Positions 37,120-45,771 of a stretch of DNA of 52,019 nt are shown one piece after another. The notes under the pieces are model-generated. The model saw nothing but the letters and a program-made list of their open reading frames with translations, was not told the origin of the DNA and did no database searches. The stretch's first letter is position 1. Each line of letters begins with the position of its first letter. The stretch is taken from positions 1 through 52,019 of the forward strand of contig CABYVH010000002.1 of the NCBI GenBank assembly GCA_902522365.1. The letters are read 5' to 3'. The stretch comes from an uncultured Pelagibacteraceae bacterium. Lineage in GTDB: Bacteria > Pseudomonadota > Alphaproteobacteria > Pelagibacterales > Pelagibacteraceae. A program made the translations under genes and the position numbers.

Positions 37120-38661
37120 TTATAGCTTATTATCTTCCATTGCTACACCAACAGCGTAAGCTTTTCTTACGTTATCTTTTCCTACTCTGTTAAGTATATC
37201 ATTCCACTGCTTAGCAGCTTCATCTAAAGCGGCTTGTGGTGATAATTGTCCAGCTAAAGCTTTTGCTGCAGCAGTTGCTAGAGCTGCATTAAACTCAAAA
37301 GTTCCTGGAACTCTTAATGGAAATACTCTATTTTTACTTTTTTCCATTTCAGCAAGAGTATCTACATATGATTGAGCAATATCTTTGTCCCAACCGATTT
37401 GAGTCCATACATCTGCTTGAAAGTCTGCGTCTCTAAACGGGTTTACTCCAAATCTACCAATACCGATATCGGCTTGGTGGTTTGCCTCGTTAGCAAAGAA
37501 ACATAAGTAATCAAAAGCCATTTCTTGTTCTTTACTTTTCTTAGCAACACCAACAGCCCATCCCCATACGAAGAAAGGAGCTTGGTTAAAACCTTCGTCC
37601 CAAGAGTTTGTTTTTCTGTTCCAAACTTTAGTAGATCCAGGTAATTGAGCAGCACCTACTTTGTTGTTAATAGGACTGTCAGGTTGCATAGCGGCAACAA
37701 ATGCATCATCCCATGAAAAGCTAAACAAAGTTTGTCCACCACCAAATGACCCAATTTCGTCACCTAGACCAAAGTTAATCCCTCCTGGCGGCACGTATTT
37801 AGTTGCAGCAACCCAATCAGTCAGAGCTTCAACAAAACCAGGATTATTAATCAATGGTGTCATAGTTTCTAAATCAAAGAAAAAACCACCTGGGGTTTTT
37901 GGATTTTTAGAATAAGCAGCTGATCTAGAATAAAATGCTGCATACATTAAGTCATCTTTTTTCATAACTTCAGCAGATCCATATTCTTTCTCACCATCAC
38001 CATCCCAGTCCCAATCATTAAAGTATGCAGCCATCTCTCCATACTCTTTCCATGTAGTTGGAACTTTTAACTCTTTGCCAGTGTCGGCTTTGTATTTTTT
38101 TTTATATTCAGGATTATCGATTACATCTTTTCTATACTTAAGATAGTGTCTGTCACCATCTACAGGGAATTGATACATTACACCGTCCCATGAAGCTATA
38201 CCAATGTGAGAAGGTGTTACGTCCTTCATCTGTTTCATATCAGTATATTTCTTTGGTACTGGTGCTAGGTATCTTCTCCAATCATTAATGAAATTAGAAA
38301 ATCCAAATACTATATCGTAAGGAGCTTGACCTGCTTGGAAAGGAACCATAGCTTTTGCATATAGATCTCCAGCTGGTGTATGAGTTACATCAACTTTTGC
38401 TCCAGTTAGTTTTGCAAACTGTTCAGCATGAAGAGCTGTTGGCTCTCCCATAACTGGTACTGCGTGCGTATTAATTTTAAGTGTTTTCCCCGAGTAATCT
38501 TTTTTAGACATTGACTCGTATGAACACTCACCAGGAATATCCCCAGTTGCTTTGATATGTGGAAATTGATCACTCCACTTATCTGCATACGCAACATTAC
38601 TAAATACCAACAAAGCTGATATAAGAGCAGTTACGCAAGTTTTTATTGTCTTCATCTTCAT
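37120..38661 (-). CDS. ABC importer substrate-binding protein (sugar/polyol, CUT1 type)
   Basis: Periplasmic binding protein of family 1, 513 residues, with a Sec signal (TCVTALISALLVFSNVAYAD, cut near AYA-D). Segments such as AVPVMGEPTALHAEQFAKLTG, YDIVFGFSNFINDWRRYLAP, MYQFPVDGDRHYLKYRKDV and NDWDWDGDGEKEYG suggest the large glycerol/sugar-binding group. Glycerol, another polyol or a sugar is likely; I cannot choose. The Shine-Dalgarno AGAGAGG is too close to the first ATG and better spaced for the ATG two codons in (38655). Confidence 0.9.
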   Translation of the reverse strand: MKMKTIKTCVTALISALLVFSNVAYADKWSDQFPHIKATGDIPGECSYESMSKKDYSGKTLKINTHAVPVMGEPTALHAEQFAKLTGAKVDVTHTPAGDLYAKAMVPFQAGQAPYDIVFGFSNFINDWRRYLAPVPKKYTDMKQMKDVTPSHIGIASWDGVMYQFPVDGDRHYLKYRKDVIDNPEYKKKYKADTGKELKVPTTWKEYGEMAAYFNDWDWDGDGEKEYGSAEVMKKDDLMYAAFYSRSAAYSKNPKTPGGFFFDLETMTPLINNPGFVEALTDWVAATKYVPPGGINFGLGDEIGSFGGGQTLFSFSWDDAFVAAMQPDSPINNKVGAAQLPGSTKVWNRKTNSWDEGFNQAPFFVWGWAVGVAKKSKEQEMAFDYLCFFANEANHQADIGIGRFGVNPFRDADFQADVWTQIGWDKDIAQSYVDTLAEMEKSKNRVFPLRVPGTFEFNAALATAAAKALAGQLSPQAALDEAAKQWNDILNRVGKDNVRKAYAVGVAMEDNKL

Positions 38662-38678
38662 TTCCTCTCTTTTGTTAT

Positions 38679-39740
38679 TTATGGAACCAACACAGCACGA
38701 CCTTTGATTTTTCCATCATTAAGGTCATGTAATGCTTTGTTAGCTTCATCAAGTTTGTACTCTTTCATAGAAAGTTTTACTAAACCTTTGTCCGCTAGTT
38801 CCATTAATTCGTACAATTCAGCCCATGTTCCTACTAAGCTTCCAACTATACTTTTCTCTTGGTCAATCATATCAATTGCCAAAATTCTTATTTCTTCTCC
38901 ATAACCAACTATATAGAAAGTGCCTGTTGCTTTAGTCATGCTTAGACCCATTGATGTAGATCCTTTCTCACCAACAAAATCTATAACTGCCTCTGCACCT
39001 TTTCCTTTTGTAAGTTCTTTTACTTTTTCTATTTCATTTCCATCTATAAGAACTCCGTGATCTGCGCCAAGTTCCATAGCATGATCTAAAGGAGATTTAG
39101 CTTTTTCAACTACAATAATATTTGCTGCACACATAGCTCTTAAACATTGAATTGCAATATGCCCAAGACCACCTGCACCAATGATTACACAATTTTCTCC
39201 AGGTAAAAGATGTCTTGTTGCTTTTTTTACTACTCTGTAAGCAGTTAAACCTGCATCAGAAAATGGAGCCACATCTATAGGACCTAAAACCTTCGGTATT
39301 TTTATTAAGTTTCTTACACTAGTTTGAAGCAACTCTGAATATCCTCCATGTTTTACATTTAATCCAGCGAAAATTGGATTTTCTGCATGCATATCATTAC
39401 CTCTTCTACAGTCTAAACAAGTTCCACCTGTGCCTGAAACTTTTGGATGTAAAATTACTGCATCACCTTTTTTAAATCCCTCAACATCTTTACCAACATC
39501 TTCTACCCAACCAGCATTTTCATGTCCCATAACCATGGGTAATAAGTCGTTGTTTTGGTCTGTAATGTGTTTCCAAACACCTTCGATTATGTGTAAGTCT
39601 GTTCTGCAAACTCCAGCAGCACCAATTTTAACAATCACATCGCTGGCTTTTTCTATTTTTGGATTAGGTAATTCTTCTCCTGTTACCCAAACAGCTTCCT
39701 TCATTTCTGGATCATATTTATGTAAAACCTGAGCTTTCAT
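38679..39740 (-). CDS. Zinc-type alcohol dehydrogenase
   Basis: Medium-chain dehydrogenase/reductase of 353 residues. Catalytic-zinc residues are the Cys in GVCRTDLH and His-Glu in MGHENAGWVEDVG; the NAD-binding motif is IIGAGGLGHIAIQ. The structural-zinc lobe normally has four cysteines; here only GTCLDCRRGNDMHAEN with two is present, so that zinc is probably absent. It is the first gene of the ABC importer operon (17 bases before the binding-protein gene), so it may oxidise the imported polyol or alcohol (inference). GAGGAG is the ribosome site. Confidence 0.9.
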   Translation of the reverse strand: MKAQVLHKYDPEMKEAVWVTGEELPNPKIEKASDVIVKIGAAGVCRTDLHIIEGVWKHITDQNNDLLPMVMGHENAGWVEDVGKDVEGFKKGDAVILHPKVSGTGGTCLDCRRGNDMHAENPIFAGLNVKHGGYSELLQTSVRNLIKIPKVLGPIDVAPFSDAGLTAYRVVKKATRHLLPGENCVIIGAGGLGHIAIQCLRAMCAANIIVVEKAKSPLDHAMELGADHGVLIDGNEIEKVKELTKGKGAEAVIDFVGEKGSTSMGLSMTKATGTFYIVGYGEEIRILAIDMIDQEKSIVGSLVGTWAELYELMELADKGLVKLSMKEYKLDEANKALHDLNDGKIKGRAVLVP

Positions 39741-39771
39741 TTTACTCCTCTCGATTAAAATTTATTTCTAA

Positions 39772-39800
39772 ATTGTAGATTGAATCAAAAAATATGTCTA
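39772..39800 (-). promoter_or_regulatory. Candidate promoter for the alcohol dehydrogenase-ABC operon
   Basis: Minus-strand TAGACA (39800-39795), a 17-base spacer and TACAAT (39777-39772) match a sigma-70 promoter with one mismatch per box. It lies about 30 bases upstream of the start codon, leaving a leader of about 25 bases with the ribosome site. The rest of this 112-base gap holds only a short TATGT/ACATA inverted repeat. Confidence 0.5.
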
Positions 39801-39852
39801 GGAAACATACCTTTTTTTTGTCACAGGAATTAAATAGTACAACTTGAGATTG

Positions 39853-40806
39853 TTAGTTAACTTTATTTTTGCAGTGTCCTGTTTTGAAGTATTCATCCAA
39901 GTTGTCGATAGCTAAATTAGCCATAGCTGTTCTAGTTTCCTTTGTAGCACTACCTAAATGAGGAAGTATAAAAGCACTTTTATGTTTGTAGTAGCCTTTA
40001 TTTAAGTTTGGCTCATTTTTATAAACATCTAACCCAACTGCATAAACTTTTCTTCTATCCAGTGCATCAACCATTGCCTCATCTTCAATTATATCTCCTC
40101 TTGCAACGTTAGTAACTACTGCACCCTTAGGTAAGTATTCGATTGTATCTTTATTGATCATATCAATTGTCTCTTTTGATGCTGGACAACATACAGATAA
40201 CACATCTGAAACAGTTAAAAGATCTTTTAAATTATCATGGTAAATTGCACCTTGTTCTTTTTCCTCACTAAGTTTTGATCTGTTATGATAATGAATTATC
40301 ATTCCAAGAGATTTAGCAACTTTTGCAATTTTTTGTCCAATTCTTCCCATTCCTAAGATTCCTAATCTTGTGCCTGTTAGTTGTTTTCCAATTAATAAAT
40401 CTGCTGACCAAACCCATCCACCTTCTCTAGCTCTTTCAATTCCCTCAGAAGCTCTTCTGCAAGCACCAAGAATTAAAAGAACTCCTATTTCTGCTGTTGC
40501 ATCAGTTAGAACGTCTGGGGTATTGGTTACTGCTATACCTCTTTTTTTTGCAGCTTCCAAATCTATATTTCCAAATCCAACTGCAAAGTTCGAAAGTATT
40601 TTGACTGAGTCTGGTAATTGACTAATTGTTTCAGCATCTAACTTGTCAGTTAAAGCTGAAAGTATTCCATCACATCCTTCACTCATTTCAATTAATTTTT
40701 TTTGTGAATATAGTTCATCGTTAAGATTTAAATTTGCATCAAAGATTTCTTTTGCTTTATCCTCACAAGATCTTAACAATCTTCTGGTGACCAATATTTT
40801 TTTCAT
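39853..40806 (-). CDS. D-2-hydroxyacid dehydrogenase (glyoxylate/hydroxypyruvate reductase type)
   Basis: NAD(P)-dependent reductase of 317 residues. The nucleotide-binding motif is LGILGMGRIGQKIA, and the catalytic triad is visible: Arg in VVTNVARGDII, Glu in VYKNEPNL and His in LPHLGSATKETR. SNFAVGFGNIDLEAAKKRGI is typical of the GRHPR group. It would reduce glyoxylate or hydroxypyruvate. It lies 9 bases downstream of the GlcD-like gene, which makes the opposite oxidation. Confidence 0.9.
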   Translation of the reverse strand: MKKILVTRRLLRSCEDKAKEIFDANLNLNDELYSQKKLIEMSEGCDGILSALTDKLDAETISQLPDSVKILSNFAVGFGNIDLEAAKKRGIAVTNTPDVLTDATAEIGVLLILGACRRASEGIERAREGGWVWSADLLIGKQLTGTRLGILGMGRIGQKIAKVAKSLGMIIHYHNRSKLSEEKEQGAIYHDNLKDLLTVSDVLSVCCPASKETIDMINKDTIEYLPKGAVVTNVARGDIIEDEAMVDALDRRKVYAVGLDVYKNEPNLNKGYYKHKSAFILPHLGSATKETRTAMANLAIDNLDEYFKTGHCKNKVN

Positions 40807-40815
40807 TAAAGTAGA

Positions 40816-42189
40816 TTAATTTAAATCGAAAATTTTACCAGGATTCATTATATTATTTACATCTATTGATCGTTTAATAGATTTCATAACGGGTACATTA
40901 TCTGGATGTTCTCTAAGTAAGTAATGTTTTTTTTGAAGTCCTATACCATGTTCTCCAGTTATAGTACCTTCAAGCTCAAGTGCTTTATTAATTAAATCAT
41001 CACTATATTGTCTTATTCTTTTTTGTTTATCCTCATCGTCTGGATCATAAAGAACTATAGAATGAAAATTTCCATCACCAACATGACCTACCATCGGAGC
41101 AGTTAGGCCCAACTTTTGCACTTCTTTTTCTGCCCAAGAAATACACTCGACTAATCTAGAGATTGGTACACAAACATCTGTGGAATAAACTTTCATGTCA
41201 TGTCCTAAAGCTTTTACAGAGTAGTAAACGTCATGTCGTGCTTTCCATAATTTTTTTTGCTCTTCAGGAGAAGATGCCCATTGAAAATCACTTCCACCAT
41301 TACTTTTTGAGATTTCTTCTACAATTCCAATATTTTCATTATTTGATGCTTCACTTCCATGGAATTCAAAAAATAGAGTAGGTGACGCTTTTATATTGTC
41401 TAATTTAGAGTACTTAATACTAATTTCCATTTGATCTTTGTTAAGCATTTCAATTCTTGCAATTGGAACACCATATTGAATAACTTCTTGAGAAGCTTTT
41501 ACTGCAGAGTCTAAATCTGGAAAATAACAAACCGCACTCATTATGCTTTCAGGTATTGGTGATAATCTTAATTGTACCTCAGTAATTATTCCAAGTGTTC
41601 CCTCTGAACCTATAAATAAATTTGTTAGATTATATCCAGCTGAAGTTTTTTTTGTTCTAGCTCCTGTTTTAATAATATCTCCATTTGGAAGAACAACTGT
41701 CAGACCTGAAATTACAGTTCTCATAGTTCCATATTTAACAGCCATTGTTCCTGAAGCTGACGTTGCTGCCATTCCACCAAGAGCGGCATCTGCACCTGGA
41801 TCTATTGGAAAGAAAACTCCGTCCTCTCTTAAATATTCATTTAATTGTTTTCTTGTAACATTTGCTTGAACTCTACAATCAAAGTCTTCCGCATTAACAC
41901 TTAAGACCTTATTCATTTTTTCTAAAGAAATTGTTATTCCATTTTGATTTCCAACAACGTGGCCTTCTAAAGAAGTTCCAGTACCAAATGGAACAACTGG
42001 TATTTTGTGTTCGTTACATAGTTTTAATAACTGAGAAACTTCTTCATTAGTTTCTGGAAAAACTACAGCTTTTGATAGTACAGGATCGTATGTATCCTCA
42101 CCTCTAGCATAGTTTGAACGAGTAGACTCGGAAGTTGAAAATCTACCATCAAAGATTTTTTTTAATTCTGTCTGAACAATCTCATTCAT
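40816..42189 (-). CDS. FAD-linked 2-hydroxyacid oxidase (GlcD / D-lactate dehydrogenase type)
   Basis: Flavoprotein of 457 residues. The N-terminal FAD-binding (PCMH-type) domain has PVVPFGTGTSLEGHVVG and DPGADAALGGMAATSASG, and the C-terminal domain ends with GHVGDGNFHSIVLY, TGEHGIGLQKKHYL and RSIDVNNIMNPGKIFD. It oxidises glycolate or D-lactate and passes electrons to the respiratory chain. There is no glcE or glcF beside it, so a single-subunit D-lactate dehydrogenase-like enzyme is possible. Confidence 0.9.
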   Translation of the reverse strand: MNEIVQTELKKIFDGRFSTSESTRSNYARGEDTYDPVLSKAVVFPETNEEVSQLLKLCNEHKIPVVPFGTGTSLEGHVVGNQNGITISLEKMNKVLSVNAEDFDCRVQANVTRKQLNEYLREDGVFFPIDPGADAALGGMAATSASGTMAVKYGTMRTVISGLTVVLPNGDIIKTGARTKKTSAGYNLTNLFIGSEGTLGIITEVQLRLSPIPESIMSAVCYFPDLDSAVKASQEVIQYGVPIARIEMLNKDQMEISIKYSKLDNIKASPTLFFEFHGSEASNNENIGIVEEISKSNGGSDFQWASSPEEQKKLWKARHDVYYSVKALGHDMKVYSTDVCVPISRLVECISWAEKEVQKLGLTAPMVGHVGDGNFHSIVLYDPDDEDKQKRIRQYSDDLINKALELEGTITGEHGIGLQKKHYLLREHPDNVPVMKSIKRSIDVNNIMNPGKIFDLN

Positions 42190-42226
42190 AATTAAATATT
42201 ACAGAAATTTTGATTAAAAATACAGC

Positions 42227-43393
42227 CTATTTAGAAAGCATCTTGCCTATGTTTTCTAAAGCTTGCTGTATGTTATCTCTAGATGCGGCAAAACTAAACC
42301 TTACGTAATCTTGGCAAGTTTGACCAAACGCTGTTCCTGGTACAATTGCTACGCCTGCTTCATGCATCGCTTTTTTGCAAAATTCTGCACCAGACATTCC
42401 AGTTCCTTTAACATTTGGAAAAGCATAAAAAGCTCCACCCGGTAGACTACATTCTATTCCAGGTAAATCATTCAAACCTTTATGAATTAAATTTCTTCTT
42501 AAAGTGAATTTATCTAACATGTCATTAATTGAATCATCTGGACCATCTAATGCTGCTATACCAGCAAATTGTGCTGCTGCGTTTACACAAGATACGCTAT
42601 TGATGAGTAACTTATTTACATGCGCAACCATTTCTTTAGGCCAATAACTCCACCCTAATCTCCAGCCAGTCATCGAGTAAGCTTTGCTCCAACCCTCTAA
42701 AACGATTAATCTATCCTTTAATGCTTCATAATGAAAAAATGATGGCATTTCTTTATAGTCAAAAATTTGTCTACTATAAATTTCATCACTTAAGATCGTA
42801 ACATGAGGATGTTTTTCCAATTCTTTTGCAAAATAATCTATTACTGATTTTTCAACAAAACTACCCGTAGGGTTATTAGGATTAATTAAAATTAACAATC
42901 TAGTTTTATCAGTAATTAAAGATAATATTTTATCTGGATCAAATTTAAGATCTTTATCTTCAGTAAGATCATAGGGCACTGGAGTTGAACCAGTATAATT
43001 TATCATTGATTCATAAATTGGGAAGGCAGGTGTAGGATGAATTATTTCTGCTCCTGGCTCACCAAAACATTGAATTGCATAACTCATTGTCGGCTTTCCA
43101 CCTGGCATAATTAAAATTCTTTCAGCATCTATAGTTGCGTCATATCGTTTTTTTATCCATCTTGTTACGGCTTCTCTACACTCTGGAATTCCGTTTGACA
43201 TTACATATCCGTGATGGCCGTCGTCTAAAGCTTTTTTAGCTGCTTCAACTACATGTTTTGGTGTTTTAAAATCTGGTTGACCTAATCCCAAATGGATCAT
43301 TGGGTGTCCTTTTGCTTCTAATGCTTTAGCTTCTGCTAGTACACTGAATGCAGATTCTGTTCCTAAATTTTCTAAATTTTTTGCAAGTTTCAT
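42227..43393 (-). CDS. Class I/II aminotransferase (aspartate-aminotransferase family)
   Basis: PLP enzyme of 388 residues: HLGLGQPDFKTPKHVVEA at the start, LINPNNPTGSFV, ILSDEIYSRQIFD, the PLP-binding Lys in LEGWSKAYSMTGWRLGW, and YVRFSFAASRDNI near the end, where the carboxylate-binding Arg lies. The substrate is unknown; between hydroxyacid oxidases it could convert the oxo acid formed to an amino acid, for example glyoxylate to glycine. The 66-base gap upstream has a TAGACATATT motif like that before the alcohol dehydrogenase gene. Confidence 0.9.
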   Translation of the reverse strand: MKLAKNLENLGTESAFSVLAEAKALEAKGHPMIHLGLGQPDFKTPKHVVEAAKKALDDGHHGYVMSNGIPECREAVTRWIKKRYDATIDAERILIMPGGKPTMSYAIQCFGEPGAEIIHPTPAFPIYESMINYTGSTPVPYDLTEDKDLKFDPDKILSLITDKTRLLILINPNNPTGSFVEKSVIDYFAKELEKHPHVTILSDEIYSRQIFDYKEMPSFFHYEALKDRLIVLEGWSKAYSMTGWRLGWSYWPKEMVAHVNKLLINSVSCVNAAAQFAGIAALDGPDDSINDMLDKFTLRRNLIHKGLNDLPGIECSLPGGAFYAFPNVKGTGMSGAEFCKKAMHEAGVAIVPGTAFGQTCQDYVRFSFAASRDNIQQALENIGKMLSK

Positions 43394-43459
43394 AATTTTA
43401 TTTTTTAAAAAAAGAAAAACTAACTGAAAAGATTTAATATGTCTATTAATTAAAATTTT

Positions 43460-44611
43460 TTATCGTCTATAAATGATTTTAGACTCATCTAAGTCTCTTA
43501 TACTTTTGCATCCCATCAATATCATGTTACGTCTGATTTCATCATGCATATTTTGAAGTAATCTTTCTACTCCTTGTTGGCCACCAGCCCCTAAACTAAA
43601 CAAAAATGCTTTACCAAAACTACAAGCTGTCGCACCCGCTGCTAATGCTTTAAGAACATGTGTCCCTCTTCGAACTCCACCATCTAAAATAACCTCTAAT
43701 TTATCTCCTACAGCATCTTTGATGGCTTTTACCTGATCAAATGGAGATCTAGATCCATCTAGTTGTCTTCCTCCATGATTTGATATCATTATAGCGGTAC
43801 ATCCAATATCTATAGCTCTCTTAGCATCATCAACTGACATAACTCCTTTTAGTGCAATTGGGCCATCCCATTTTTTTATACAATATTCTGCATCTTTCCA
43901 ATTCATTGCAGGATCATATTGTTCATTTATGTATCCCATAACAGATTGAGCAATATTAGTACCTTTATCAACTTTATCTTTAAGATTTGCTAATTCGAAT
44001 TTCTTATGCGTAAAATAGTTAAACACCCACTGAGGTCTCATGGCAAAACTCATTAAACTATCTAAAGTAAATTTTGGTGGTGTTGTAAAACCTGTTCTAT
44101 GATCTCTTTCTCTATTTCCAGCAATAATAGTATCGACTGTAATACACATTCCATTGAAGTTAGCTCTTTTACATCTATCAATTAAATCATTAGTTATAGA
44201 TTGGTCCTTATGAATATATAACTGGAATATTTTTGGACCACTTGAAAGATTTGCAATTTCTTCAATTGAAAAAGATGCCATAGTAGACATACTGTATATA
44301 GTACCAAACTTTTCAGCAGCACGAGCAGAAGCTTTATCTCCATCTGGATGATATAAACTTTGCATAGCGGTAGGAGATAAAAAAATTGGCATATCCATCT
44401 TTGTTCCAAAAACCTCTGTCTTTAAATCAGGTTCACCAACACTATTTAAAATATTTGGAATTAGATCACAGTCATTAAATGAATCTGTGTTCCTATTCAT
44501 TGTAACTTCATCGTCTGCTCCTCCATCTATATAATGAAAAATAGGTGCAGGGAGTTTTTTTTTTGCTAACTTTCTAAAGTCATCAAAGTTATAGCAATTG
44601 CTTAAACTCAT
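43460..44611 (-). CDS. FMN-dependent 2-hydroxyacid oxidase/dehydrogenase, copy 2
   Basis: Member of the L-lactate dehydrogenase/glycolate oxidase family, 383 residues. FHYIDGGADDE has the active-site Tyr, MQSLYHPDGD follows, the substrate segment is ITVDTIIAGNRERDHRTGF, and ISNHGGRQLDGSRSPFDQ holds the catalytic His and Arg. VILDGGVRRGTHVLKALAAGA is the FMN phosphate site. It starts inside the stop codon of a near-identical-length paralogue (TAATG). L-lactate or glycolate is likely. Confidence 0.92.
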   Translation of the reverse strand: MSLSNCYNFDDFRKLAKKKLPAPIFHYIDGGADDEVTMNRNTDSFNDCDLIPNILNSVGEPDLKTEVFGTKMDMPIFLSPTAMQSLYHPDGDKASARAAEKFGTIYSMSTMASFSIEEIANLSSGPKIFQLYIHKDQSITNDLIDRCKRANFNGMCITVDTIIAGNRERDHRTGFTTPPKFTLDSLMSFAMRPQWVFNYFTHKKFELANLKDKVDKGTNIAQSVMGYINEQYDPAMNWKDAEYCIKKWDGPIALKGVMSVDDAKRAIDIGCTAIMISNHGGRQLDGSRSPFDQVKAIKDAVGDKLEVILDGGVRRGTHVLKALAAGATACSFGKAFLFSLGAGGQQGVERLLQNMHDEIRRNMILMGCKSIRDLDESKIIYRR

Positions 44612-45762
44612 TATCCTCTGAATCTTAAATTACTTCTGTTTAGGTCGCTGATTTTTGTACAACCCATTAGTTTCATATCTCGTTGCAGTTCAGTTTTATA
44701 TTGATTTAGTGCTCTTTCTACTCCTGCTTGACCTGCTGCAGCTAAAGCATAAAGATAAAGTCTTCCACCTGAACAAGCTTTAGCACCTAGAGATAATGCT
44801 TTTAACATATGAGTTCCTCTGTGAATTCCACCTTCACATATAACATCAAGTTTATCGCCAACAGCATCCACAATTTCTGCAAGTTGATCAAAAGGAGATC
44901 TAGAACCATCAAGTTGTCTTCCTCCATGATTTGAAACCATAATTCCAGTACAACCAATATCTACAGCTTTTTTTGCATCTTCAACACTCATAATACCTTT
45001 GAGAGCAAAATGGCCACCCCATTGAGAACAAAGTTTTTCAGCATCTTTCCAATTCATAGATTGGTCTAACATTGTAGAAAAATAACTCCCAATTGAAGAG
45101 TTAGTGCTTGTGCCTTCTTTTACAAAATCTTGAAGGTGCGGTAATTCAAATTTACCTTTAGTCAGATAGTTTATCCCCCACATAGGCTTAGTGGCAAAAC
45201 TAAACAAACTTGATAAGGTCAACTTAGGTGGAGATGTAAAACCAGTTCTTAAATCTCTCTCTCGGTTTCCTCCTGTAATAGTATCTACTGTTAAAGCCAT
45301 AACATCGAATTTTGCTGCTTTAGCTCTCTCTAAACAAGAGTCATTTAAGCCTCTATCTTTGTGAAAATAAAACTGAAACATCTTAGGAGTATCAATCATA
45401 CCAGAAATTTCCTCTACACTGACTGTAGCCAAAGCTGAGACACCAAACATTGTATTAAATTTTTTAGCTGCCTTTCCAACTGCTCTTTCTCCATCATAAT
45501 GAAAAAGTCTTTGTAATGCTGTTGGTGCTAGATAAAATGGTAAATCCAATTTTTTTCCAAATATTGTTGTTGAAAGATCAACATTTTCAACTCCTCTTAA
45601 AACATTTGGAACTAAATCAACATCATCAAAAGCACTGGTATTTCTAGCATACGTTATCTCATCGTCTGCTGCACCATCAATGTAATGAAAAATTGGAGAG
45701 GGTAATTTTTTTTTAGCTAATTTTCTAAAATCACCAAAATTATGACAATCTTTTAAATTCAT
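44611..45762 (-). CDS. FMN-dependent 2-hydroxyacid oxidase/dehydrogenase, copy 1
   Basis: Tandem paralogue of the next gene, also 383 residues, and aligned along its whole length: FHYIDGAADDE, QRLFHYDGERAVG, LTVDTITGGNRERDLRTGF, VSNHGGRQLDGSRSPFDQ, VICEGGIHRGTHMLKALSLG. All active-site motifs are kept in both copies, so both are probably active; differences around residues 80-110 and 195-240 may reflect different substrates. It starts 9 bases after the PagL-like gene and continues the ccm transcription unit. Confidence 0.92.
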   Translation of the reverse strand: MNLKDCHNFGDFRKLAKKKLPSPIFHYIDGAADDEITYARNTSAFDDVDLVPNVLRGVENVDLSTTIFGKKLDLPFYLAPTALQRLFHYDGERAVGKAAKKFNTMFGVSALATVSVEEISGMIDTPKMFQFYFHKDRGLNDSCLERAKAAKFDVMALTVDTITGGNRERDLRTGFTSPPKLTLSSLFSFATKPMWGINYLTKGKFELPHLQDFVKEGTSTNSSIGSYFSTMLDQSMNWKDAEKLCSQWGGHFALKGIMSVEDAKKAVDIGCTGIMVSNHGGRQLDGSRSPFDQLAEIVDAVGDKLDVICEGGIHRGTHMLKALSLGAKACSGGRLYLYALAAAGQAGVERALNQYKTELQRDMKLMGCTKISDLNRSNLRFRG

Positions 45763-45771
45763 GAACTTAGT

